The notes: generated by a model not told the origin, from the letters alone. A stretch of DNA of 15,808 nucleotides from a bacterium (GCA_004298725.1 SCQA01000297.1:1-15808); one strand, 5' to 3'. Positions 6,114 to 13,860 are shown, numbered from the stretch's first letter. Numbers and translations are program-made.

Positions 6114-8825
6114 TCAGGCAGACTCGCTTGCTCCGCAACACTTTTTATACTTTTTACCGCTTCCGCACGGGCATGGGTCGTTTCTACCTATCTTATCGCC
6201 CTGCCTTGTTATCGGGGCCTCTTTCTCTTCATCAGAGTCATCCTGCTTGGTCTCTTCGCCGTGCCTGTATTCAACGTGTTGCGGCTCTAACTGCGGCATT
6301 GCCTCCTGCGGCGCTTCGTCTTCCTGTATCTGCACCTTAAAGAGGCGCTCGACAACTTCCGATTTCAATCTGTACATCATGTCAACGAAGAGGTCAAAGC
6401 CCTCTTTCTTATACTCCTGAAGCGGATTCTTCTGGCCGTAGCCTCGAAGCCCTATGCCGCCTTTAAGATGGTCCATGGAAAGAAGGTGGTCTTTCCATAA
6501 ATTATCAAGCGTATTAAGCATTATAATCTTTTCAAATTGCGAAAAAGTCTCGTCGCCTACCGTGGCTACCTTCAGTGAATACGCGGCCAAAGCCTTTTCA
6601 ACAATAACGGCGTCAAGGCCCTCGCGCGAATTCACGGAGCTTACTTCCCCGGCGGTTACAGCCACGCCGAACTGCTTAATTGCCGCGTCGCTTACGGCCT
6701 TCACGTCCCAGTCTTCAGAGTGCGACTTTTCTTCAATGTGCGCGTTGACAAGCGCCGTGGACATCTCCGCGGCAAACTCCCGCACCATGTCTTTAAGGCC
6801 TTCTTGGCCGAGTATCTGGCGCCTGTAGCCGTAAATGACTTCTCTTTGCTGGTTCATTACGTCATCGTATTCAAGAAGGTGTTTTCTTATGTCGAAGTTA
6901 TGCGCCTCGACCTTCTTCTGGGCGTTCTCAATTGCCTTTGACACAAGGCCGTGCTCTATGGGTTCGTCCTCGGCCATGCCTATTTTACCCATAATAGAGG
7001 CTATTCTGTCGCTTCCGAAGATGCGCATAAGGTCGTCGTCAAGCGCGAGATAAAACCGCGACGAACCCGGGTCTCCCTGCCTGCCGGAACGGCCTCTTAA
7101 CTGATTGTCTATGCGCCTTGACTCATGCCTCTCCGTGCCTAATATGTGAAGCCCGCCAAGCTCAAGCACCTTTCTCTTTTCTTCTTCGCAATGCGCGCGC
7201 GCGGCTGTAAGCGCGGCCTTATATTCGGCTGTTGAGTCGTCCTTGCCGGCAACGGCGGTGGCCATGGTATCCGGATTTCCGCCAAGCAGTATGTCCGTGC
7301 CCCTGCCGGCCATGTTTGTGGATATGGTTACGGCTCCAAGGCGGCCGGCCTGCGCCACTATTTCAGCCTCACGCTCGTGTTGTTTGGCGTTTAACACGTG
7401 GTGAGGTATGCCGTGCTTTGAAAGCATAACGGCCAGCTTTTCAGAGTCTTCTATTGATATTGTTCCAACGAGCACCGGCCTGCCCTTGGCGTGCCAGTCT
7501 TCTATCTCTTTTATAACGGCCTTGAACTTCTCTTTTTTCGTCTTGTAAATAAGGTCGGTGGAGTCTTTTCTAAGCATGGGCTTGTTTGTCGGAACGACCA
7601 TGACGTCAAGCTTGTATATTTCATTGAATTCCGCGGCCTCGGTGTCGGCTGTGCCGGTCATACCGGCCAGCTTCGAGTACATCCTGAAATAATTCTGGAA
7701 CGTGACCGTGGCAAGCGTCTGATTTTCATTGGCTATCTTCACTTTTTCCTTGGCCTCAACCGCCTGATGCAGGCCTTCGCTCCACCTTCTGCCGGCCATG
7801 AGCCTTCCGGTGAATTCGTCCACTATTATAACTTCGCCGTCTTTTACCACATAATCAACGTCTCTTCTAAAGAGAGCGTGCGCTTTAAGCGCCTGATTAA
7901 CGTGGTGAAGCAACTCGATGTTTTTAGCGTCGTAAAGGTTGTCTATCTTAAGCAATTCTTCCACTTTGCTTACGCCTTCGTCGGTCATCATCACTTGCCG
8001 CGTCTTTTCATCTACCGTATAATGAGCCTCTTTTTTAAGGCCCGGCATTATTCTGTCAATAACGTAATACTTGTCGGTTGAGTCTTCGGTCGAACCGGAT
8101 ATGATGAGCGGCGTTCTCGCCTCGTCTATAAGTATGGAGTCCACCTCGTCAACTATGGCGAAGTTAAGCTCGCGCTGGACATATTCGTCAAGCGAGAACT
8201 TCATGTTGTCTCTCAGGTAATCAAAGCCGTATTCGTTGTTCGTTCCGTAGGTAATGTCGGCAAGGTAGGCCTCCTTGCGGCTTACCGGCCTAAGATGCAG
8301 ATACGCGCCCGCGTCCGGCGGAAAAGACGGGTCGTAAATAAAGCTCGCTTCGTGCTGAATCACGCCTACCGACAAGCCAAGCGCGTGATATATTTTGCCC
8401 ATCCACGCGGCGTCCCTGCGCGCAAGGTAGTCGTTAACGGTAACAAGGTGCGCGCCTTTGCCGGAAAGAGCGTTAAGGTAAAGCGGAAGGGTCGCCACAA
8501 GGGTTTTGCCCTCGCCTGTCTTCATTTCAGCAATCTTGCCGCTGTTCAGTACGGCTCCGCCCATCAACTGAACGTCGAAGTGGCGCATATTGAGCACCCT
8601 TCTGGCGGCCTCGCGGGTTAGGGCGAACGCCTCTGGCAACACCGCGTCAAGGTCTTTGCCGCGCGATATTTCGTCTTTTAGCCGCGCAGTAACATCTTTA
8701 AGCTGGCTGTCGCTTAGAACGCGCATTTTAGGCTCAAGCTCGTTTACCGCCCCGACAACCGGATGGAGTTTTTTTATCTCGCGTTCGTTCTTGCTTCCGA
8801 AGACCTTTTTAAGGATACTCAGCAT
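6114..8825 (-). CDS. secA: Protein translocase ATPase SecA
   Basis: A 903-residue preprotein translocase motor that drives unfolded proteins through SecYEG. Visible features are Walker A MKTGEGKT (101-108), the DEVD helicase motif (226-229) followed by SILIDEARTPLIISG, the GTNNEYGFDYLRDNM segment, the ATNMAGRGTDI-like NBD2 motif (here STNMAGRGTDILLGG) and the QLRGRSGRQGDPG motif. The tail is a zinc-binding SecB/ribosome-interacting motif, Cys885-x-Cys887-x8-Cys896-Cys897, with Cys where E. coli has His as the last ligand. About 20 residues at 160-182 extend the NBD1 loop relative to the E. coli protein. The ATG is preceded by GGTGAGG. A strong terminator lies about 170 bases upstream, so transcription must start in that gap. 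No clear promoter stands out there, but a very short in-frame leader ORF does (see findings). Confidence 0.98.
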   Translation of the reverse strand: MLSILKKVFGSKNEREIKKLHPVVGAVNELEPKMRVLSDSQLKDVTARLKDEISRGKDLDAVLPEAFALTREAARRVLNMRHFDVQLMGGAVLNSGKIAEMKTGEGKTLVATLPLYLNALSGKGAHLVTVNDYLARRDAAWMGKIYHALGLSVGVIQHEASFIYDPSFPPDAGAYLHLRPVSRKEAYLADITYGTNNEYGFDYLRDNMKFSLDEYVQRELNFAIVDEVDSILIDEARTPLIISGSTEDSTDKYYVIDRIMPGLKKEAHYTVDEKTRQVMMTDEGVSKVEELLKIDNLYDAKNIELLHHVNQALKAHALFRRDVDYVVKDGEVIIVDEFTGRLMAGRRWSEGLHQAVEAKEKVKIANENQTLATVTFQNYFRMYSKLAGMTGTADTEAAEFNEIYKLDVMVVPTNKPMLRKDSTDLIYKTKKEKFKAVIKEIEDWHAKGRPVLVGTISIEDSEKLAVMLSKHGIPHHVLNAKQHEREAEIVAQAGRLGAVTISTNMAGRGTDILLGGNPDTMATAVAGKDDSTAEYKAALTAARAHCEEEKRKVLELGGLHILGTERHESRRIDNQLRGRSGRQGDPGSSRFYLALDDDLMRIFGSDRIASIMGKIGMAEDEPIEHGLVSKAIENAQKKVEAHNFDIRKHLLEYDDVMNQQREVIYGYRRQILGQEGLKDMVREFAAEMSTALVNAHIEEKSHSEDWDVKAVSDAAIKQFGVAVTAGEVSSVNSREGLDAVIVEKALAAYSLKVATVGDETFSQFEKIIMLNTLDNLWKDHLLSMDHLKGGIGLRGYGQKNPLQEYKKEGFDLFVDMMYRLKSEVVERLFKVQIQEDEAPQEAMPQLEPQHVEYRHGEETKQDDSDEEKEAPITRQGDKIGRNDPCPCGSGKKYKKCCGASESA

Positions 8826-8996
8826 GCCTCACCGTTATTTCCTTTCCGGCTTATTAAAAAAGACTAAAGCAACGGAAGGGTTTCATCCTGCCTTTATTTT
8901 GTGCCACAAACATATCGGAAAATGTTAACACAGCCGCAAAAGTATTTCCATGTCTTTTAAGAAAAAATACTATATTTTTTTGCGCCAATGCCATAT

Positions 8997-9031
8997 AAAA
9001 AAGCCCGGCCGCCTCCGGCGGCCGGGCTTTT
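8997..9031 (-). terminator. Strong intrinsic terminator after the M23 peptidase gene
   Basis: An 11-bp all-GC stem (GCCCGGCCGCC at 9003-9013, loop TCC, GGCGGCCGGGC at 9017-9027) is extended by four A-T pairs. On the minus strand it is followed by six T residues. It sits about 75 bases after the peptidase stop codon. The plus-strand side also ends in TTTT, so it may work in both directions, but no plus-strand gene feeds it. Confidence 0.93.
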
Positions 9032-9105
9032 AATATCTTTAATTACACCCGTGTGTTCATCTGCTTTGCAAACGCGCAAAACAACGCGCTCCGCAAAAAA
9101 AACAA

Positions 9106-10026
9106 CTACTCTAATATATACTTGTCCGGGTTTACTTCAACCCCGTTAAGCGCCACCTGATAATGAAGGTGCGGGCCGGTTGAGCGCCCCGTATTGCCGA
9201 CAGCCGCTATCTTCTGCCCTCTCTTGACCTTCTGCCCGACGCGGACGCCTATTTCAGAAAGGTGCGCGTACGTGGTGGTTACGCCGTAGCCGTGGCGTAT
9301 GATAACGGTCTTGCCGAGGTTATTTTCCCATGCGGACTTTATAACTATGCCGTCAGCCGATGCCACAACCGGCGTTCCCACCTTGTTGGCTATGTCAAGC
9401 CCCTTGTGAATCTGCGGCAGTCCGGTGTAAGGAGAAGTCCTCTGCCCGAAACGCGAAGTCAGCCAGCCGCGCACCGGCCATATGGACGGCGTGGCCGCAA
9501 GAAGCGACGACTGCTTCATAAGCTGTTCATGAAGCTCGGCAAAGCTCTTCTCCTGCTCTTTTGCCCTGCCTTCAATGTCATTAAGCTCCGAGTGCATGTC
9601 CTTCACGAGGTCGCCGACTTTTGACTTCGGCGTGGTGAAGTATTCGTCGGCGTCCTTGGATGAATCGCCTCCAAGGCCGAGTACGGCGTCAACGCGCCCT
9701 TCGCCCTTCGGTTTTTCAATATTGGCTATAATACGCAACTTCCTGTCAAAGACGTTTAACTTTGCAAGCTCAGCTTCCACGCCCTTTATCTTGCCGAACA
9801 GGCCCTGCAACTCTATCTTCTGAGCCGTAGTCTCCTTTTGGAGCCTGCTAAGCTCGAGAGCGTTGCCTTTAAGCCTTGTATAATCAACTAAAATAAAGGC
9901 AAAGACGATAAAGAGCGCAACGGAGACCGCGGCAACGGCCTTAAGCGCGTTTACCTGCAACTTAAACTGCTTTGTTTTGGAAGCGTCGTTTGTGAGAACA
10001 AACAGCGTTAAATACCGCTTCTTCAT
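9106..10026 (-). CDS. Membrane-anchored M23 (LytM/NlpD-type) peptidoglycan peptidase
   Basis: A 306-residue protein with a short basic cytoplasmic N-terminus and one transmembrane helix (about 28-48). Two coiled-coil stretches follow (about 50-95 and 140-175), then a C-terminal LytM/Peptidase_M23 domain. The zinc-site residues are intact: His207 and Asp211 in HKGLD, and the H-x-H pair His286/His288 in GPHLHYQ. It is therefore predicted to be an active glycyl or peptidoglycan cross-bridge endopeptidase facing the periplasm. The IHKGLDIAN and GNTGRSTGPHLHY segments are classic for the family. The coiled coils resemble those of cell-division hydrolase activators such as EnvC, but those usually lack the active residues. 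The ATG has a strong AAGGAG site 6 bases upstream. The gene is monocistronic: a long regulated gap precedes it and a strong terminator follows it. It lies upstream of secA, as I recall from Geobacter-type genomes. Confidence 0.92.
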   Translation of the reverse strand: MKKRYLTLFVLTNDASKTKQFKLQVNALKAVAAVSVALFIVFAFILVDYTRLKGNALELSRLQKETTAQKIELQGLFGKIKGVEAELAKLNVFDRKLRIIANIEKPKGEGRVDAVLGLGGDSSKDADEYFTTPKSKVGDLVKDMHSELNDIEGRAKEQEKSFAELHEQLMKQSSLLAATPSIWPVRGWLTSRFGQRTSPYTGLPQIHKGLDIANKVGTPVVASADGIVIKSAWENNLGKTVIIRHGYGVTTTYAHLSEIGVRVGQKVKRGQKIAAVGNTGRSTGPHLHYQVALNGVEVNPDKYILE

Positions 10027-10157
10027 GACGCGCTCCTTTTAAAATTAAATACATTTATATCAAACACCTTACGACAGTGCGTAAATCAAAGTTAACGCGA
10101 CAATCTCAGCGCCTACCGCCAAATACGGCAAGTTAAAATTCTTTTTCCAGTTCTGAA

Positions 10158-10186
10158 TGAATATCATATGGGTTTTTGAAAGTCAA
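10158..10186 (-). promoter_or_regulatory. Sigma-70-like promoter candidate for the M23 gene
   Basis: On the minus strand, TTGACT at 10186-10181 matches the -35 consensus at five of six positions. The -10 is less clear: GATATT (10165-10160) lies at a 15-base spacing and TATTCA (10163-10158) at 17. Transcription would begin near 10152 and leave a leader of about 125 bases. Confidence 0.4.
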
Positions 10187-10274
10187 GTTCTTTAAACGTC
10201 TATTGAAAGAAAAACCGTTTGAACCACCTTAAACAAAAACTAAGGGTGAAACCACTGCCTCAAAACATAGACGC

Positions 10275-10317
10275 ATTCTATATTAACAAGAAGCCTTAAA
10301 CTGTGACCAGCGTCACT
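10275..10317 (-). promoter_or_regulatory. CRP-type operator with class II promoter architecture
   Basis: TGTGA-CCAGCG-TCACT at 10302-10317 keeps both half sites of the CRP consensus TGTGA-N6-TCACA, with a perfect GTGAC/GTCAC core. On the minus strand, TAGAAT (10280-10275) matches the -10 consensus at five of six positions. If TAGAAT spans -12 to -7, the start site is 10268 and the palindrome centre (10309.5) falls at -41.5. That is the spacing of class II CRP-activated promoters. The -35 hexamer is poor, as expected for that class. It would transcribe toward the M23 gene. The Crp/Fnr-family gene next door is the likely ligand. Confidence 0.5.
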
Positions 10318-10563
10318 AATAAGAAAAATTGCTAAAAACTACGATTACAAATAACAATAAGAGACTGTTGCCCCTTTTCTCCAACCTTTGCGTTTTTCAG
10401 AGAAAATTAAAGAAAACGGTGGCTCTCAAATTCGGAAATTTGCTTTTAAATTAAGGTAATTACGACAAAGGGGGGCATTTGCTGACAATCAAGTTTCCAC
10501 ATCTCGCAGGCCTCACTGGTAACGGCAAAAAAGAAGCCGTCAACTTTTCCTTATCCGCGCCTT

Positions 10564-11250
10564 TTAAGATTCCAGATAGAGTATTATCTTATCTTTTTCA
10601 ATCTTTATATAACCCTCGGTCGTCATCTTTTTAAGCGCCCTGCTTACGACTTCTCTTGACGAGCCTATCAAAGCGGCCAATTCCTCGTGCGTCGGCCTCT
10701 CTACGGCTATGACCCCGCCAGTATCCTCGCCTTTTTCCTTTGACATGCCAAGAAGCGTATGGGCTATCCTGCCGCATACATCTAAAAGGGCAAGCCCTCC
10801 TATTTTTCTCGTTGCTTCCCTCAGTCTGCTTGTGAAATACGCGAGAAGCTTCGTATAAATCTTGTGATGCGATTTAAGATAGGCAAGAAACTCATCCCTT
10901 TCAACCACGAAACACCGTAGTTCATGAATAGACTCCACGTTGGCTGAGCGCGGTTTGTCGTCGAGCAAGGCCATCTCTCCGAACATGTCTCCGTCAGAAA
11001 GCACCGAAAGAACTATCTCTCTGCCTTCTTCTCCGTAAAGAGTCACCTTGACCCTTCCGGAGAGGATGAAGTAAACCGCGTCGCCGTAGTCGCCTTCGAG
11101 GATTATCTGTGAATCTTTTGGCCACTGCCTTACCTCGCCCACTTTAGCAAGGTCTTTTAAATAGAAGCCGTCAAGTCCGGCAAAGAGCGGATTACTGGAA
11201 AGCACCGCCTTTATTTCTTCTAATTCCTTAATTGCCGGGATTTTTATCAT
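10564..11250 (-). CDS. Crp/Fnr-family transcription regulator with intact cyclic-nucleotide site
   Basis: A 228-residue regulator. The N-terminal cNMP-binding barrel (about 20-125) has the phosphate-binding cassette GEMALLDDKPRSANV at 91-105, keeping Glu92, Arg101 and Ser102, which correspond to the cAMP contacts of E. coli CRP. A dimer helix (about 126-160) follows, then a winged helix-turn-helix. The recognition helix reads SSREVVSRALKKM. Arg199, Glu200 and Arg204 align with CRP Arg180, Glu181 and Arg185, predicting TGTGA half-sites. There is no N-terminal Cys cluster of the FNR iron-sulfur kind. Its ATG overlaps the stop of the PmbA-like gene (ATGA), so it is translationally coupled to the upstream operon. 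A TGTGA-N6-TCACT palindrome lies about 250 bases beyond its stop. The ligand could be cAMP, another cyclic nucleotide or none. Confidence 0.92.
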   Translation of the reverse strand: MIKIPAIKELEEIKAVLSSNPLFAGLDGFYLKDLAKVGEVRQWPKDSQIILEGDYGDAVYFILSGRVKVTLYGEEGREIVLSVLSDGDMFGEMALLDDKPRSANVESIHELRCFVVERDEFLAYLKSHHKIYTKLLAYFTSRLREATRKIGGLALLDVCGRIAHTLLGMSKEKGEDTGGVIAVERPTHEELAALIGSSREVVSRALKKMTTEGYIKIEKDKIILYLES

Positions 11251-12629
11251 GCGCCGCTTACCTCCAACTCACTGACAAGAATGGCCGGAGCGCCCACCGA
11301 ACCCATAAACCGCAAATCCGACCCGCTTGCCTCTATTTTTGAAAAAAGGCCGAGAAGCGTGCCGGAAAAGACCATGCCCCTTACCGGATATACAGCCTTG
11401 CCGTTCTCAACCCACAGCCCCGACGCGCCAAGTGAAAATTCGCCGCTTACGGTATTAACCGTATGCGCGCCAAGCACCTCTGTTACAAAAAGGCCAGTTC
11501 CAAGTTTCGCAAGAAGCTCTTTAAGCGTCAAAACGCCTTTGTCAATATACACGTTGGACGGCCCGGGCGTTGGCAGGCTCTTAAAACCGCCCCTTGCGCT
11601 GTTGCCGGTTGATTTTACGCCGTCTTTCTTGGCCCAATAGGTATCGTAAAGGTAGCCTTCGGCAATGCCGTTTATTATAAGCGGGGTTTTTTGCCGCGCC
11701 ACGCCCTCGGCGTCAAAGGCCGACGTAGCCCAGCCGCCTTTTAACAGGCCGTCGTCCCAGACATTTACATGGCGCGAAGCCACGGCGGTGCCGAGCTTGC
11801 CAATAAGCATTGACTTGCCCTTGTGCACGTTGTCGGCCATGAATGAACTGACTAAAGCTTCAAGAAATTCGCACGCTACCGTATTTTCAATAACCGCAGG
11901 ACATTTTATGGTCTTTATCGTCTTCGCGCCGAGCATCCGCAAAGCGTTCTCGGCAGACGCCCTTCCGATGGACAAAACGTCTATGTCGCTTCTTTTATGG
12001 CCGAAGCCGGCCTCCCACCCCATCTGCGATTCTCCGTTATCCCCGGCAATTGCCGTAACGCTTGAGGAATAAAACGTAGCTGACTTTTCCCTATCCACTC
12101 CGCTCGAATTTACAACCCTCGCGTACTGAAGGGATTCGCTGTAAGAGGCCTTTCTTACACGCGTAATCTTCGGTGAGGCCGACATGGCGGCGCGCTCAAG
12201 GCTTAGCGCCAATTCAATCTTTTCGGCTGAAGGCGCGGTAAAAAACGTCTCGTCAAAAAGACCGTCTTCCGTAAACTTCCTTACAGCCGAAGGCACTGCA
12301 AGGCAAAGCCCTTCGTCAACGCTTGCTCCAGCGCTCGCGAAAGCGGCGGCGTCGCACAAGGCGGACAAAGCCTCCGGCGTAAGCACGCTTGAAAACCCGA
12401 AACCCTGTTTGCCGTCCGTTATTACCCTTAAACCAACGCCTGAACTTGAACGCGATTTTAAAGCCTCTACGCCGTTGTTTTGCGCCTCCGCGCCAAAACC
12501 TGATTCCATTGAATAAAATATCTCATAAGAACCAACGCCTTTTTTCCGAAGCAGTGACGCCAAAACGTCAATAACCTCAGACGCGCCGCTACCGCCCTGC
12601 ACCGCCGGCGTCTTAGTACTTTTTTTCAA
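11247..12629 (-). CDS. pmbA: PmbA/TldE-family protein (non-catalytic partner of TldD protease)
   Basis: A 460-residue TldD/PmbA-superfamily member. In the known system TldD carries the HExxxH zinc site and TldE/PmbA is its partner. The heterodimer degrades unfolded peptides, matures microcin B17 and helps CcdA turnover. This protein has no HExxxH, and its C-terminal half follows the PmbA pattern (MADNVHKGKSMLIGKLG, GYLYDTYWAKKDGVKSTGN, GEFSLGASGLWVENG from about 396). It is therefore called PmbA/TldE rather than TldD; no TldD partner lies in this window. The start is TTG at 12629, with a strong GGGGGAG about 4 bases upstream. A later GTG at codon 10 is possible but lacks such a site. It follows the ankyrin gene by 32 bases and overlaps the Crp-family gene by 4. 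Confidence 0.9.
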   Translation of the reverse strand: MKKSTKTPAVQGGSGASEVIDVLASLLRKKGVGSYEIFYSMESGFGAEAQNNGVEALKSRSSSGVGLRVITDGKQGFGFSSVLTPEALSALCDAAAFASAGASVDEGLCLAVPSAVRKFTEDGLFDETFFTAPSAEKIELALSLERAAMSASPKITRVRKASYSESLQYARVVNSSGVDREKSATFYSSSVTAIAGDNGESQMGWEAGFGHKRSDIDVLSIGRASAENALRMLGAKTIKTIKCPAVIENTVACEFLEALVSSFMADNVHKGKSMLIGKLGTAVASRHVNVWDDGLLKGGWATSAFDAEGVARQKTPLIINGIAEGYLYDTYWAKKDGVKSTGNSARGGFKSLPTPGPSNVYIDKGVLTLKELLAKLGTGLFVTEVLGAHTVNTVSGEFSLGASGLWVENGKAVYPVRGMVFSGTLLGLFSKIEASGSDLRFMGSVGAPAILVSELEVSGA

Positions 12630-12661
12630 AACACTCCCCCCGCCCTGCGTTAAAAAAACTT

Positions 12662-13321
12662 TCAGCGCTTCGCCCCGTGCTCTTTAAGAAACTGAACTAT
12701 GGTTTCGCTCTTTTTTTGTTCCGCGTAATAAAGCGGCGTATGCCCACCTTCCTTGCCTTTGCCCTTCACCTTGGCCTTCAGCTTCTCCAAGAATTTAAGC
12801 TTGCTTCTTGCGTTCACGTCGGCGCCGTTCTCAACAAGAATCTTTGCCGCCTCGGACTTGCCCTGCATGGCGGCGCGGTGAAGGGCGGTCTCGTCCAAAT
12901 CGCTCTTGGCGTCAACGCCTGCGCCTTTTTCAATAAGAATGAGCATAACGCCGGTCTTTCCGTAATACGCCGCCAAATGTAGCGGCGTATCGCCGGATGA
13001 ATTCTTTACGTTCACATCCGCGCCGTTTTCAATAAGAAGGGCCGCTATCCGCGTATTTCCGTTCCACGCCGCCGAATGAAGCGGCGTTTCCATGTGGCCG
13101 TCCTTTGCGTTCGGGTCAGCCCCCCTTTTTAAAAGCGCCGTAACCTTTATATCTTCCGAGGCGGTAACGGCATCCATCAGCGCCTTATCAATCGGCCTTG
13201 CCCTTCCCGCGGCCATTGCCTCCGCCGCCCGCGCCTCTACCGCGGCATTGGCGCACCCGGCAAAAAAAATCATCAACGTTGAGATACAACACGACGAAAT
13301 AATAACCCATGAACGCCTCAT
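12662..13321 (-). CDS. Ankyrin-repeat lipoprotein
   Basis: A 219-residue secreted protein. The N-terminus has MRR, a hydrophobic stretch and the lipobox-like FAGC, with Cys23 as the predicted lipidated residue followed by Ala. It is probably an outer-membrane or periplasmic lipoprotein. Ankyrin repeats run from about 46 to 173: one degenerate, then three good ones with the TPLHxAA ... LLIENGADVN pattern starting near 79, 112 and 145. A last partial repeat (194-219) is set apart by a Lys-rich insert of about 18 residues (174-191). Ankyrin repeats bind other proteins, and the target is not visible from sequence. AGAGGAG lies 10 bases before the ATG. It sits between the GNAT gene (36-base gap) and the PmbA-like gene (32-base gap) in what looks like one operon. 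Confidence 0.88.
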   Translation of the reverse strand: MRRSWVIISSCCISTLMIFFAGCANAAVEARAAEAMAAGRARPIDKALMDAVTASEDIKVTALLKRGADPNAKDGHMETPLHSAAWNGNTRIAALLIENGADVNVKNSSGDTPLHLAAYYGKTGVMLILIEKGAGVDAKSDLDETALHRAAMQGKSEAAKILVENGADVNARSKLKFLEKLKAKVKGKGKEGGHTPLYYAEQKKSETIVQFLKEHGAKR

Positions 13322-13357
13322 CCCAGTGAACTCCTCTGTGTGTTATTTCATCTCATG

Positions 13358-13810
13358 TTATGTCATCTCTATAATTACCGCAGTCTCGTCGCATGACGCG
13401 TACTTAGCGCACTTTATGCAGTCCCCCCATATTTTTTGCGGAAGCTCCGTCTTATCAACCGCCCTGAAGCCGAGCCTGTTGAAAAAGGCCGTCTGATACG
13501 TCAGCGCGAAGACTTTTTTAATCCCTAAACTCCGCGCCTCGTCAAGGCATGCCTGAACAAGACTCGTGCCTATGCCGCGCCTTGCGTACTCGCTTTTTAC
13601 GGCAAGCGAGCGTATTTCGCCAAGTTCAGCCCCCCAAACGAACAAAGCGCCCGCGCCTATTATAAAGCCATCTTCCTCAAACACAAAAAACTCGCCAAGG
13701 CTCGAGGTTATTTCGGAAACGGTGCGCGGAAGCATTACCCCGCGCCGCGAAAATTGCTCTAACAGCCCGTATATCCCTGAAACATCGCTTGCAACCGCCT
13801 TTCTTACCAA
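13358..13810 (-). CDS. argA: GNAT acetyltransferase, probable short N-acetylglutamate synthase
   Basis: A 150-residue single-domain GNAT enzyme. The acetyl-CoA P-loop is ARRGIGTSL (RRGIGT at 77-82), and IRSLAV forms the preceding beta strand. The pattern FFNRLGF ... LPQKIWGDCIKC ... CDETAVI with Cys131, Cys134 and Cys140 is, from memory, that of the short ArgA-like N-acetylglutamate synthases of deltaproteobacteria. Those relate to Mycobacterium Rv2747 rather than to the long E. coli enzyme with a kinase-like domain. The enzyme would make N-acetylglutamate from glutamate and acetyl-CoA, the first step of arginine synthesis. The start is TTG with GGAGG 4 bases upstream. It lies 50 bases after recN. 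ArgJ, in the same window, would handle acetyl recycling. The gene symbol is a family-level inference; another amine could be the true substrate. Confidence 0.75.
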   Translation of the reverse strand: MVRKAVASDVSGIYGLLEQFSRRGVMLPRTVSEITSSLGEFFVFEEDGFIIGAGALFVWGAELGEIRSLAVKSEYARRGIGTSLVQACLDEARSLGIKKVFALTYQTAFFNRLGFRAVDKTELPQKIWGDCIKCAKYASCDETAVIIEMT

Positions 13811-13860
13811 CTCGCCTCCGAAACCCTTGATATGCCCCTGCTTAGCCCGGCCAAACCGCG

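Larger units (their letters stand above)
10027..10563. other. 537-base intergenic region carrying regulatory sites for the M23 gene
   Basis: An AT-rich gap between the Crp/Fnr regulator and the M23 peptidase. From the regulator side it holds a weak hairpin (ACGGC 10522-10526 / GCCGT 10536-10540, with no T tail, so not a convincing terminator) and a CAAATT-CGGA-AATTTG hairpin at 10427-10442. Next come a TTTTCTC/GAGAAAA inverted repeat (10375-10381/10400-10406), then the CRP-type palindrome and its -10 box. Last are an ATAGACG/CGTCTAT inverted repeat (10267-10273/10197-10203) and a sigma-70-like promoter near 10181. No gene longer than about 32 codons is open, and no tRNA or known riboswitch fold is recognisable by eye. 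Confidence 0.7.

Noticed and set aside
7491..8081. Long plus-strand open frame opposite secA
   Set aside because: It is fully antisense to conserved secA sequence, with no ribosome site and no recognisable protein features. It is an antisense shadow.
8908..8920. TGGCAC on the minus strand before secA as a sigma-54 promoter
   Set aside because: No TTGCA/T lies at the required spacing downstream.
10370..10410. ACGCAAAGG sequence on the minus strand as a piece of a cyclic-di-GMP (GEMM-I) riboswitch
   Set aside because: Only the short ACGCAAAG string matches. The paired helices and the rest of the conserved core are not there.
10520..10541. ACGGC/GCCGT hairpin as terminator of the Crp-family gene
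   Set aside because: The stem is only 5 bp, the T run is in the loop and no T tract follows it on the minus strand.
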